Position numbers and translations under genes: made by a program. A DNA stretch of 64,000 nt from Candidatus Binatia bacterium (GTDB taxonomy: Bacteria > Desulfobacterota > Binatia > UBA1149 > CAITLU01): assembly GCA_036493895.1 (NCBI GenBank), contig DASXOZ010000048.1, positions 124,001-188,000 of the forward strand, written 5' to 3'. The notes beneath the pieces are model-generated. The model had not been told where the DNA came from, did not search any database, and was given only the letters and a program-made list of their open reading frames with translations. Shown in pieces: positions 52,004 to 61,381 of this stretch. Positions within the stretch are counted from its first letter, which is position 1. Each line of letters opens with the position of its first letter.

Positions 52004-55000
52004 ATGCAACGACGAGTCGCCGGTGGCGGCAAGGACCGGATTCGAGGCACGCCTTTGGCGTGGCTTGCGCCCCGGTGCCTGGTCGTGTGCGTGTCTTGCC
52101 TGCTGCCGGTCGCCGCCGGCGCGGCCGCTCCTTCGTTCGACGCGAGAAACGCTGCGGCACCGCACGCTGCTCGCCAGCTGTCTGCGTCGCAGCAGGACCT
52201 GATCCGGCCGGGCAGCCGGGTGAGCTTCGACGACCGGTTCGGCATCCCGGATTTCGTCTGGACCTCGGCATCCCCGCCTGCCGAAAGTGCCGCTCGCCGA
52301 GCGAGGGCACGCAGTCCCGAACGCGAAGCACGAAGCCACCTGCGCAAGCTTGCTTCGCTCTACGGCCTCGATGAGGCCGACGTGCTCGCGGCCCGCGTAA
52401 GCCAGGTTCACGATACCGGCGACGGCGGAGTGATCGTCAAATTCCGCGAACAGGTCGACGGTGTCGACGTGTTCCAGGAAGAAGCTTCGGTGCTGATGGA
52501 TCGCAACCTCGAGCGCGTTGCCGTCTCGGGTTTCCTCGGCGGAACAAGGTCCCATGCGCCGAGCAGTATCGCTTCGGGCTTCGCGCTTTCGGCCGCCGAC
52601 GCGATCGCCATCGCGATTGCCGACCGCACCGGTGACTCGTCGGTAACGGCGTCCGATCTGGTCGCCCAGCCGGGAACAGGCGGTTCGTATTTGCCGTATT
52701 CCGTCCCTCCCGGGTCGCGCCTTGCTGCCGTCCTGCCGCATCCGGCGCGGGCAAAACCGGTCTATTTCCACGTCGACGACAGCTACCGGCCTGCGTGGTA
52801 CGTCGAAGTTTCCGCCGACGTTCGCGGTTCCAACGGCCAGGTCGACAACGCGACGGTGGCGACCGTCGTCGCTGCCGACGACGGCGAGCTGCTGCTGCGC
52901 ACGAGCCTTTCCCGCAGCGATTCGTTCTCGTACCGCGCCTGGGCGGACACGAGTGGAGAGCACGGCCCGCTCGACGGCCCGTACACCGACGGCACTCCGC
53001 ATCCGACCGGCACGCCGTTCACGTATACGCCGTCGTTCACGGCGCCGTCGCTGGTATCGCTGGCCCACGGCCCGATCTCGACGAACGACGCGTGGCTGGC
53101 GCCCGGATCGACCGTCACCAAGGGCAACAACGTCGATGCCTACACCGATGCATCGGCGCCCGACGGGTTTTCCGCAGGCGACTTTCGCGCCGACGTAACG
53201 TCGCCCGGCAGCTTCGACTACACGTACGACACAGCGCAGGACCCCGAGGCGACGAGCAACCAGACCAGCGCCGCGATCGTCGAGGCGTTCTACGTCGCGA
53301 ACTTCGAGCACGACCTGTACTACGACCGCGGCTTCGACGAAGCGGCAGGCAACGGGCAGCAGGACAACTTCGGCCGCGGAGGGCTCGGGGGAGATCCGAT
53401 GCTCGTCGAGGCGCAGGATTACTCCGGCCGCGACAACGCCGACATGAACACGCCCGGCGACGGCTTTTCGCCGCGCATGCAGCTCTACCTGTGGGACGGG
53501 CCGAGGACCGACAGCGTCGCCGTCGATTCCCAGCCGTCCCCCCACGTGCTGCCGTCGTCGCTGAGCCCGCTCGGCAGTGCCGACTTCGGGGACAACAACA
53601 CCAGCGTCACTGCCGACGTCGTGCTCGTCGACGACGGAGTCTCGTCGAACAGCGACGGCTGCGACACGCCGTTTGCCAACGCCGAAAGCGTCGCCGGCAA
53701 GATCGCGCTGATCGACCGCGGGCTCTGCCTGTTCATCGACAAGGTACAGAACGCGCTCGCTGCCGGAGCTGTCGGCGTGTTGATCGCGAACAACACCGGC
53801 GGAGGCACCGTGTCCGGCATGTCGGGGCCGTGCAACGGGCCGTGCTCGATCCCGGTGCTGATGATCACGCAGAACCAGGGCGCGCAGACGAAGCAGGCGC
53901 TCGCAGCCGGCACGGTTGGTGTGACGATGTCGCTCCAGTCGGGCGTCGATCGCGACGGAGCGCTCGACAACCAGATCGTCGCCCACGAATGGGCGCACTT
54001 CCTGTCGGGGCGCCTGGTCGGCGACGGTTCGGGGCTTTCGAGCAACCAGTCGGGAGGTCTCGGCGAAGGCTGGTCCGACTTCAACGCGATGCTGATGACG
54101 GTTCGCGACGGCGACAACTGGGCCGGCGCCTATCCGATGAGCGCATACGCGAGCGCCGGCCTCGTCGGCGACTCGGCCTATTTCGGGCTCAGACGCTTCC
54201 CGTATTCGACGGACCTGACGAAGAACCCGCTGACGTTCCACGACATCCAGGACGGAGTCGCGATCAGCGGCGCTCCTTGCAGTTTCGACTGCGACGGCGC
54301 CAACAATTCGGAAGTCCACGATACCGGCGAAGTGTGGACGACGATGCTGTGGGAATGCTACGCCGCGCTTCTCGGAGACACGCTCGGCGCGACGCCGAGG
54401 CTCACGTTCGACGAGGCGCGAACGCGGATGCTCGGCTACCTCGTCGCATCGCTGAAGATGACTCCGCTCAACCCCACGTTCACCGAAGCCCGCGACGCCG
54501 TGCTCGCCTCTGCCGATGCCAGCGACCTCGCGGACGAAGAGTTGTTCTGCAACGCTTTCGCCAAGCGCGGCATCGGGCAGGGCGCCGTTTCGCCGGCGCG
54601 GTTCTCGTCGACGAACGACGGCGTCGTCGAAAGCTTTACCTGCGTCCCGCCCGCCGTCTGTCCTTCGAGCCCTCGCGGCGACTGCCAGATCTCTCCTCGC
54701 GGCCAGGTCAAAATGCAGGGCAGCACCCTGGATCCTTCGCGCCAGTCGTTCTCGTGGAAATGGACCAACGGCAGCACCGATCTTTCCGATTTCGGCGCCG
54801 CCGCCACCGGCGGAACGAACTATCGTCTCTGCGTCTACGACGATGACTCGCTCGTGATGAACGTCGCGCTTCCCGGCGGCGGAAGCTGCAACGGCAGGCC
54901 GTGCTGGAGCTCCGGCTCGAGCGGGCTGCGCTACAAATTCTCCGGCGGCAATCCCGGCGGCCTGACGCAGGTGACGATGAAACCCGGCAGCGGCAGGGCC

Positions 55001-55186
55001 CAGGTGCAGGTCAAGGGAAAGGGCGAGGGGCTGGCGCTTCCGTTCCCGATTTCGGACACGAGCGCAGTCGCGGTGCAGCTCGTCGAGGATGCCAACTCGG
55101 GTGGAAACTGCTGGTCGACGCAGTTTGCGAGCCCGGCCGTCACGCTCGACCCCACGACGCTAAAATACCAGGACAAGATCCCGTAG
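52004..55186 (+). CDS. M36-type (fungalysin) metalloprotease with PA domain and C-terminal module
   Basis: About 1060 residues from the ATG at 52004 (GAGGGGG upstream). The signal region ends near AAGAAAP. A propeptide-like part has VIVKFREQVDGVDVFQEEAS. The protease domain includes NQTSAAIVEAFYVANFEHDL, a PA insert (KIALIDRGLCLFIDKVQNAL), the zinc site HEWAH (residues 661-665) and the third ligand Glu688 in GEGWSDF, correctly spaced. After about residue 880 comes a module with QVQVKGKGEGLALP and GGNCW that also ends the phosphoesterase at 48617. It should degrade extracellular proteins. It is an unusually long member because of the added module. Confidence 0.88.
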   Translation: MQRRVAGGGKDRIRGTPLAWLAPRCLVVCVSCLLPVAAGAAAPSFDARNAAAPHAARQLSASQQDLIRPGSRVSFDDRFGIPDFVWTSASPPAESAARRARARSPEREARSHLRKLASLYGLDEADVLAARVSQVHDTGDGGVIVKFREQVDGVDVFQEEASVLMDRNLERVAVSGFLGGTRSHAPSSIASGFALSAADAIAIAIADRTGDSSVTASDLVAQPGTGGSYLPYSVPPGSRLAAVLPHPARAKPVYFHVDDSYRPAWYVEVSADVRGSNGQVDNATVATVVAADDGELLLRTSLSRSDSFSYRAWADTSGEHGPLDGPYTDGTPHPTGTPFTYTPSFTAPSLVSLAHGPISTNDAWLAPGSTVTKGNNVDAYTDASAPDGFSAGDFRADVTSPGSFDYTYDTAQDPEATSNQTSAAIVEAFYVANFEHDLYYDRGFDEAAGNGQQDNFGRGGLGGDPMLVEAQDYSGRDNADMNTPGDGFSPRMQLYLWDGPRTDSVAVDSQPSPHVLPSSLSPLGSADFGDNNTSVTADVVLVDDGVSSNSDGCDTPFANAESVAGKIALIDRGLCLFIDKVQNALAAGAVGVLIANNTGGGTVSGMSGPCNGPCSIPVLMITQNQGAQTKQALAAGTVGVTMSLQSGVDRDGALDNQIVAHEWAHFLSGRLVGDGSGLSSNQSGGLGEGWSDFNAMLMTVRDGDNWAGAYPMSAYASAGLVGDSAYFGLRRFPYSTDLTKNPLTFHDIQDGVAISGAPCSFDCDGANNSEVHDTGEVWTTMLWECYAALLGDTLGATPRLTFDEARTRMLGYLVASLKMTPLNPTFTEARDAVLASADASDLADEELFCNAFAKRGIGQGAVSPARFSSTNDGVVESFTCVPPAVCPSSPRGDCQISPRGQVKMQGSTLDPSRQSFSWKWTNGSTDLSDFGAAATGGTNYRLCVYDDDSLVMNVALPGGGSCNGRPCWSSGSSGLRYKFSGGNPGGLTQVTMKPGSGRAQVQVKGKGEGLALPFPISDTSAVAVQLVEDANSGGNCWSTQFASPAVTLDPTTLKYQDKIP

Positions 55187-55209
55187 AATGGCACCGGCGG
55201 ACGACGCGG

Positions 55210-56451
55210 GTGCGACGTTTCTTTCTCGTCCTTCTGCTGGTCGCGAACCTCGTGCTCGGCGTCGCGCGCTGGGTGCAGGCTCCCCGTCTCAATGGTGAGG
55301 ACCTGTGGGACCTTCGCTGCCTGGTGACGGAAACCGACCGCTGCCGCGTTACGCCGCAATCCACCGAAGATCTCGCCGCCGCGTGCCCGAATCTTCCGCC
55401 GTTCCTGCCGCTGGCTTTTCCGCTGGCACGATCCCTCGCACGCGTTCCGTGGCCGGTCATCGACATCGCGTGGTATGCGGGAGTGGGACTGCTGCTGCTG
55501 CTGGCGTTCTCGCGCGAGGCGACGCTTTGGGCACGAGACCGGCGCGTGACGCCGGCCGGCAGCGAGCTCCACGGATTCGCGCTCGTCGCAGCCTCCCTCG
55601 TGATGTTCAAGGGAACCTCTCTCGGATATTTCGCCGGACAACCGTCGGTGGCTTGCGGCCTTCTGCTGTACGCGTTCGCCGCGATGGATCCCGATCTTGC
55701 ACTCAGCGATCCGGCCGCGCCGGAGCCTTCAGAAAGACGCATTGCTGAGTACGCGGTCGCGGTCCTCTGCCTCGCGCTCGGCGCGATCAAGCCGAACGCG
55801 GCGCCAGCGTTTTTCGTTTTTCTGCTGCTGCGCCGTCGCTGGGCGATGCTGGCAACGGCATGCGCAATGGTGGTCGCTCTCAATCTTCCGGCGAGCCTCG
55901 AGTGGCCGGGGCCGGCCAGCGCCGTTGGACTCCTGCTTCGTGCGCCCGCGCAGATCGGGTCCTGGGAGAATAACCTTGCGAGCCACCTCGGCGGCAGCGG
56001 TCGCGTCGATCTCGAGCCTCTGCTCGCGACGCTCGGGCTGACCCCGCTTGCGGGCGAGATCGCTCTTCTCGCCATTGCTGCGGGCGGACTCGTGTTCCTC
56101 TGGCGCGCGGCAGGTCGAGTGTCGGCGCGCCGCCTCCTCGTTGCGACGACAGCGCTGTTTCTCGCGCTGATCTACCACCGCGACTACGATGTCATTCTCC
56201 TGCTCCTGCTGGTGCTGCCCCTGCTTCGCGAAGACGAGCGTCGCGGCGGCTGGATTCCGCTGCTGATCGCAGTCCCGCTGGTGCTGCCGCTGCAGGCTCT
56301 CCACGAGCTGGGTTCTCGTGCACTGCCTTCGCTGGATGCCGTGTGGAACCTCGTCGGCTGCTCGACGCCGCTGGCCCTCGTCGCGCTTACCGTCTGGGTG
56401 CTCGGCAAGGAGCCGCCTGCCGTAGCATCGAAGCCGCCCGCGGCGCACTGA
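55210..56451 (+). CDS. GT87/DUF2029-like membrane glycosyltransferase
   Basis: About 413 residues from a GTG at 55210 without a strong ribosome site; it follows the protease gene by 23 bases. There are around ten TM helices (FFLVLLLVANLVLGVARW, VIDIAWYAGVGLLLLLAFS, AVAVLCLALGAIKPNAAPAF). The KPNAAP block and the PPFLPLAFPLA loop resemble the GT87 (DUF2029) alpha-mannosyltransferases that use lipid-linked donors. The aspartate expected near the first loop is GEDLWDLRC. It probably acts in the inner membrane on a polyprenyl-phosphate sugar. The family call rests on layout and a few blocks only. Confidence 0.6.
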   Translation: MRRFFLVLLLVANLVLGVARWVQAPRLNGEDLWDLRCLVTETDRCRVTPQSTEDLAAACPNLPPFLPLAFPLARSLARVPWPVIDIAWYAGVGLLLLLAFSREATLWARDRRVTPAGSELHGFALVAASLVMFKGTSLGYFAGQPSVACGLLLYAFAAMDPDLALSDPAAPEPSERRIAEYAVAVLCLALGAIKPNAAPAFFVFLLLRRRWAMLATACAMVVALNLPASLEWPGPASAVGLLLRAPAQIGSWENNLASHLGGSGRVDLEPLLATLGLTPLAGEIALLAIAAGGLVFLWRAAGRVSARRLLVATTALFLALIYHRDYDVILLLLLVLPLLREDERRGGWIPLLIAVPLVLPLQALHELGSRALPSLDAVWNLVGCSTPLALVALTVWVLGKEPPAVASKPPAAH

Positions 56452-56562
56452 TCCTGCATCACGCAGCTTGCCGCGCGAGCCGATCCGGGACAGGTACCGT
56501 CGCATGCTCGAGCCGCCTTCTCACCGGCTGACGGTCGCCCCGGGCGCACCGCGGCGTGCGTC

Positions 56563-58560
56563 GTGAGAAGGCTGCTCTCCGCGCTGTTCGCGGTCTTCGC
56601 ATTGCTCGTCGTGGCTACCGTTGCCGCGCCGTTGCTGGTCCCGCTCGAGACCTGGAAAGCGCAGATCGTCCAGAGGACGAAGGCTGCCACCGGCCGCGAT
56701 CTTCGCATCGACGGCGCAATCCGGCTCGCGTTCCTGCCGCGCCTTCGACTGGAGCTGGACAAAGTCGGACTTTCCGGCGCACCGGGAGCCCGCAACGGGG
56801 AGTTGCTGCGCCTGGACCGGCTCCAACTGGTGATCGGCGTCCTGCCGCTGCTGTCGGGGAGGCTCGATGTCGAGAGCATCGAACTCGAACGTCCGCTGAT
56901 CTCTCTCGAAATCGACGACAAGGGCCGCACCAACTGGGATCTCTCCACTGCAGGGCACGCGACGACTGACTCGGCAGGAGCCAGCGAGGACACCGACTGG
57001 CTGAGCAGCTTCGACGTTGCGCGCCTGAAGATCGACGATGGTGCGGTATCCTGCACCGATCGCAGGGACGGCAGTTCGTGGCAGGCGACGGGCGTTGACC
57101 TTGCGCTGTCGCTCAAGTCGTTCGACGCTCCGCTGGACGTCGACGGAAGCGTCGTATGGCAGGCGAAGAAAATCAGCGTGGACGCCGCGGTTGCGAGCCC
57201 CCGCAACCTTTTCGACGGCGGCCGCAGCGGCGTGCGCGCTCGAATCAAGGGAGAGCCCCTCGACTTTCGATTCGACGGCGACGTGGTCAGCGGCCAGGGG
57301 ATGAAGGCGATGCAGGCCTCCGGCAGCATCGATCTTGGCGCAGCGTCGCTACGGGACGCGGCGGCCTGGCTCGGGTACCCGATGCACAACGACTCGCATG
57401 CATTCGGCCCGCTGCGCATTCGCGGCACCCTCGACGAACGCGGTAGCATCGTCGAGCTCGCCGACGCGCACATCGATCTCGATGCGCTTTCCGCGTCCGG
57501 CTCCGTTCGCATCGACGTCGGCGGCACGCGGCCCAGATTCGAAGGAAAGCTCGACGCCCGCCCGCTCGACCTCAATCCGTATCTTCCGGCCGAAGCCGTC
57601 ATGGCCAACGACTCGCCGGACGCTTCGACCGGCTGGAGCGACGCGCCGCTGGACTTTTCGGCGCTGGGGGCGGTGGACGCCGATCTCGACCTGCTTTTCG
57701 GCGACCTGCGACTGCGCAAGACGCATATCGACGACGGCAGCGGCCGGGTCCACTGGAAGGACGCAAGGCTGACCGCTTCGCTCGCGAACCTTGCTCTTTA
57801 CGGCGGCGGCGGAAGCGGCACCGTAATTCTCGACGGCGTCCGCCCGTCGCAGCCCAGTATGGACGTGGCGCTGGATCTGAAGGAAGTGCAGTCGGCGCCG
57901 CTGCTGTCGGACATTGCCGCATTCGATGCGATCTCTGGGACCGGATCGGTCGCGCTGCATGTGTCGACCCGCGGGGCGTCGCAGCGCGAGATGATCCAGT
58001 CGCTGGCCGGCAGCGGCGAACTGCACCTGCGCGACGGTGCGATCCGCGGGATCAACATGGCTGGGGTGGTGCGTCGCACGACCGATGCGCTGACCGGCCA
58101 CAGGGACCGTGACAGCACGGCGTTCTCGCGTCTGGACGGCACGGTGCAGTCGGTGCGCGGAGTGATCCGCAACGACGACATGCTGCTCGACTCCCCGCAG
58201 GTGAAGATCGCCGGCTCGGGAAGCATCGACCTGCCGCGTCACGCAATCGACTATCGCATTTCGCCGAAATGGGTGGCGCCGCTGGTCGGCGAGATCGGCT
58301 TCGGATCTCCGGGTCTTGCGGTGCCGGTTTTCATTCGAGGACCTTTCGACGACGTGCGCTTCGAGCCGGACCTCGCGGGCCTGATCACCGAGGGGCCCAG
58401 GGCGCTGATCCGGGGCGCAAGGGATCTCACGCAGATTCCCGGTGCACTGATCGGCCTCGGCAGGCAGGAACAGGATTCCGACGCGACCACGCAGGAAGAC
58501 GATTCGCACAAGTCGCACGGGAAGATCGGCAAGACACTGAAAGGTCTGTTCGGGCGTTAG
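56563..58560 (+). CDS. AsmA-family envelope protein
   Basis: A 665-residue protein from a GTG. It has an N-terminal TM helix (LLSALFAVFALLVVATVAAP) and typical AsmA blocks: GRDLRIDGAIRLAFLPRLRL, LSGRLDVESIELERPLISL, DDKGRTNWDLS, and near the end GSGSIDLPRHAIDYRISPKW and VPVFIRGPFDDVRFEPDLAG. AsmA proteins form a long beta groove that may carry phospholipids between inner and outer membrane. The C-terminal tail is charged (DATTQEDDSHKSHGK). The final TAG is part of a TAGCAGGCTGCGG element. Confidence 0.9.
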   Translation: MRRLLSALFAVFALLVVATVAAPLLVPLETWKAQIVQRTKAATGRDLRIDGAIRLAFLPRLRLELDKVGLSGAPGARNGELLRLDRLQLVIGVLPLLSGRLDVESIELERPLISLEIDDKGRTNWDLSTAGHATTDSAGASEDTDWLSSFDVARLKIDDGAVSCTDRRDGSSWQATGVDLALSLKSFDAPLDVDGSVVWQAKKISVDAAVASPRNLFDGGRSGVRARIKGEPLDFRFDGDVVSGQGMKAMQASGSIDLGAASLRDAAAWLGYPMHNDSHAFGPLRIRGTLDERGSIVELADAHIDLDALSASGSVRIDVGGTRPRFEGKLDARPLDLNPYLPAEAVMANDSPDASTGWSDAPLDFSALGAVDADLDLLFGDLRLRKTHIDDGSGRVHWKDARLTASLANLALYGGGGSGTVILDGVRPSQPSMDVALDLKEVQSAPLLSDIAAFDAISGTGSVALHVSTRGASQREMIQSLAGSGELHLRDGAIRGINMAGVVRRTTDALTGHRDRDSTAFSRLDGTVQSVRGVIRNDDMLLDSPQVKIAGSGSIDLPRHAIDYRISPKWVAPLVGEIGFGSPGLAVPVFIRGPFDDVRFEPDLAGLITEGPRALIRGARDLTQIPGALIGLGRQEQDSDATTQEDDSHKSHGKIGKTLKGLFGR

Positions 58561-58570
58561 CAGGCTGCGG
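58558..58570. repeat. TAGCAGGCTGCGG element at a stop codon
   Basis: The same 13-mer as at 35195-35207, again supplying the TAG stop of a plus-strand gene (AsmA) that converges with a minus-strand gene. Confidence 0.6.
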
Positions 58571-58590
58571 AGATGCCCCGAACCGGCGTG

Positions 58591-60432
58591 CTATCGCCCG
58601 CGCGTGCGCAATCCCTTCATCGTCCCGTCCGACCGCCAGCTCTCCAGGATCGAGATGAACTCCGGCGACCCCGTTCCTCCGCCGTAGAATCCGTTCTGCA
58701 CCGCACGCTCGGACAGCTTGCCCTCGTTGTTGTAGTAGCCCGGAGTGCAGTTCTCGAAGAACTCGGCCGCCGCGCCGGCTTTTTCCACGCAGCGCGACAC
58801 CCAGTCCTCGACGCCGTCCTCGGTGGCTTCGACGAGCGTGAAGTCCTCGTCGAGCGCGCGCCGGATGATCCACGTCAGGTGCCTGGCCTGTTCGTTGAGC
58901 ATGTGCGGGAAGCTGGCCGTGAAGCCGGCCTGCGAGTTGCTCATGAGGAAGCAGTTCGGAAAGCCGTCGATGTGCATGCCGTGCAGCGTGCGCACGCCCG
59001 GCGCCCACCACTGGGTCAAGTCCCGGCGATCGCGGCCGTAGATGTGCATGCCCGCACGGCGGCAGTAGTCGGTGCCGACTTCGAAGCCCGTGGCAAAAAT
59101 CAGGCAGTCCAGCTCGTACTCGCGACCGCCGGCGACGATGCCGTGCCTGGTGATCCTCTCGACACCCTTGCCGGCGGTGTCGACCAGCGTGACGTTGTCG
59201 CGATTGAAGGTCTCCAGGTACTCGTTGTGGAAGCAGGGACGCTTGCAGAACTGGCGGTACCAGGGCTTGAGCGCCGCGGCCGTGGCCGGATCCGCGACGG
59301 TCGCGTCCACTCTCGCGCGAATCGACTCCATCTTCTCGAAGTCCGCGATCTCGACGGCCTTCTCGATCGCTTCGGGGCTGAAGTCCGGCGATTCCGTGTT
59401 CATCAGGCCGAGAAGCAGGTTCTTGATGATGTCGGTCCAGCCGTCGTGCACGAGGTCTTCGGCCTGCGGCACGCCCGAGACGAGGTTGTTGAAGTTGTCC
59501 ATCCGGTGCTGGTGCCAGCCCGCCGGGAGCGACGCGGTCCACGAGGGATCGGTGGGCGGATTGTTCTTGAAATCGATCGACGACGGCGTGCGCTGGAACA
59601 CGTAGAGATGCTCGGCCCACTGGCCGACGTGGGGAACGATCTGCACAGAGGTCGCGCCGGTGCCGATGATTCCGACTTTCTTGCCGCGAAGGCCGACGAG
59701 GCCGCCTTCGCTGTCTCCGCCGGTGTAGGAGTAGTCCCAGCGGCTGGCATGGAACGAATGTCCTTCGAACGTGTCGATGCCGGCAATTCCCGGCAGCTTC
59801 GGCCGGTTCAGGGGACCGGTGGCGAGCACGACGAATCGCGCACGCATGCGGTCACCGTGGTTCGTCGAAAGAATCCAGCGCGACGAATCCTCGTCCCACG
59901 AGAGCTCCTCGACGCGGGTCTGGAAACACGCGTTTCGGTAGAGGTCGAACTTGCGTCCGATGGCCTGCGAATGCTCGAGGATCTCCTTGCCGTACGAGTA
60001 CTTCTCTTTCGGGACGTAGCCGAGCTCCTCGAGCAGCGGCAGGTAGGTGTACGACTCGATGTCGCACGCGATGCCGGGATAGCGGTTCCAGTACCAGGTG
60101 CCGCCGAAGTCGCCGGCGGGATCGATCATGCGGATGTCCTTTACGCCGGCCTGGCGAAGCCGCGCGCCGGCGAGCAGGCCGCCGAATCCGCCGCCGACCA
60201 CCGCGACGTCGACTTCATCGGTCAGCGGCTCGCGACGAAAGCCGGGAGCGACGTAAGGGTCGTCGAGGTAGTGCGAGAACCGGCCGGCTACTTCGATGTA
60301 CTGCTCGTTGCCGTCGGCGCGAAGACGCTTGAGGCGCTCCTCGCGGTACTTGCGCCGCAGCGATTCGCCGTCGAAGGCATGGGCGGCTGCGTTGGAAGAT
60401 GCCGCCTGCGGACCGTTATCGGATTCGCTCAT
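58591..60432 (-). CDS. Baeyer-Villiger monooxygenase
   Basis: A 613-residue type I monooxygenase from the ATG at 60432 with GAGGGG upstream. The FAD motif is VDVAVVGGGFGGLLAGARLR, and the flavin block GGTWYWNRYPGIACDIESYT is the classic BVMO sequence. The fingerprint FxGxxxHxxxWD is FEGHSFHASRWD. The NADPH motif is VGIIGTGATSVQI. An N-terminal extension of about 80 residues makes it like the cyclododecanone/steroid ketone group rather than EthA. It converts ketones to esters or lactones. A methyltransferase gene lies upstream on the same strand. Confidence 0.92.
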   Translation of the reverse strand: MSESDNGPQAASSNAAAHAFDGESLRRKYREERLKRLRADGNEQYIEVAGRFSHYLDDPYVAPGFRREPLTDEVDVAVVGGGFGGLLAGARLRQAGVKDIRMIDPAGDFGGTWYWNRYPGIACDIESYTYLPLLEELGYVPKEKYSYGKEILEHSQAIGRKFDLYRNACFQTRVEELSWDEDSSRWILSTNHGDRMRARFVVLATGPLNRPKLPGIAGIDTFEGHSFHASRWDYSYTGGDSEGGLVGLRGKKVGIIGTGATSVQIVPHVGQWAEHLYVFQRTPSSIDFKNNPPTDPSWTASLPAGWHQHRMDNFNNLVSGVPQAEDLVHDGWTDIIKNLLLGLMNTESPDFSPEAIEKAVEIADFEKMESIRARVDATVADPATAAALKPWYRQFCKRPCFHNEYLETFNRDNVTLVDTAGKGVERITRHGIVAGGREYELDCLIFATGFEVGTDYCRRAGMHIYGRDRRDLTQWWAPGVRTLHGMHIDGFPNCFLMSNSQAGFTASFPHMLNEQARHLTWIIRRALDEDFTLVEATEDGVEDWVSRCVEKAGAAAEFFENCTPGYYNNEGKLSERAVQNGFYGGGTGSPEFISILESWRSDGTMKGLRTRGR

Positions 60433-60541
60433 CCTGTTTTCCCCTCTGGTCTCCTCGATGGGCGCAGACCGTTTCAAAAGAGCGCGCGCGAGTCCAGCGG
60501 GCCTTTGCGGGGCCGGCCGATGGGCTGCGGAGTCGCTGTTC

Positions 60542-61174
60542 TCAGGATTTGCGCGCGACCGTGAGCACCGGCGGCAGCAGCACTCCGCCGATGGGTCGCC
60601 AGATGCGGGTCTGGGTAGCGACGCTCAGCCCGGCGCTCTCGAGCATCTCGCGCATCTTCGAACGCGACGGCCAGACGAGCGGCTGGCCGATCAGCCGCGA
60701 CAGCGCTCCGGCGGTGTCCGCGATCAGCGCGAAATCGGGATGGACGAGCGCGACGAGCAGGCGGCCGCCGGGCGCGAGCACGCGGCAGCACTCGCGAAGC
60801 GCGCGCGGCTGGTCGGGAAACCAGTGGAAAGCTTCGGTGCTGACGATCGTATCGAAGCTCTCGTCTGCAAAAGGAAGGCACCCCGCATTCGTGCGCACCC
60901 ACTCGATGTCCGGTCGACTCTGCGATGCGACGTCGAGCATTCCCTGGGAAAAATCCGCACCGGTGACCGACGGCACCGCGCGCTCGCGCCGGATCCGCGT
61001 CGTGAGCAGCCCGGTACCGCAACCGAGGTCGAGAAGGCGCGCCGGCGGCTCGAGATCGATTTCGGCCAGTACCGCATCGTGGACGGGGCGGTACATGAAA
61101 CGCTGGATCGCCGCCTCGTCGTAGAACCGCGACCAGACGTCGAAGAGTCCGCTGCCGGGCATCGAGTCGCTCAC
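60542..61174 (-). CDS. Class I SAM-dependent methyltransferase
   Basis: About 210 residues from a GTG at 61174; an ATG at 61162 is the alternative, and neither has a good ribosome site. The AdoMet motif I is ARLLDLGCGTGLLTTRIRRE, motif II VTGADFSQGMLDVA and motif III LPFADESFDTIVSTEAFHWF, as in Methyltransf_11 proteins. The acceptor cannot be deduced; lipids or quinones are common. It is 109 bases upstream of the Baeyer-Villiger monooxygenase on the same strand and may share its transcript. Confidence 0.85.
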   Translation of the reverse strand: MSDSMPGSGLFDVWSRFYDEAAIQRFMYRPVHDAVLAEIDLEPPARLLDLGCGTGLLTTRIRRERAVPSVTGADFSQGMLDVASQSRPDIEWVRTNAGCLPFADESFDTIVSTEAFHWFPDQPRALRECCRVLAPGGRLLVALVHPDFALIADTAGALSRLIGQPLVWPSRSKMREMLESAGLSVATQTRIWRPIGGVLLPPVLTVARKS

Positions 61175-61381
61175 GGCGGCGACGCAATCACGTTTCGGCC
61201 GTGGCGACAAAGCAACGTCGCGGCCGCCGCACGCACCGCGCGACAGCAAGCGGTGATGCAGTCTCGGCGACCTGTTTTTTCACTCGTGTCGCCGGCGACC
61301 CCTTGATCGGCGGGCGAACCATGGGATAGCCTTGGCCGCGACCTCTTTTTTCGGGGCCGGACGTTCTAGCGGGAGGGAACC

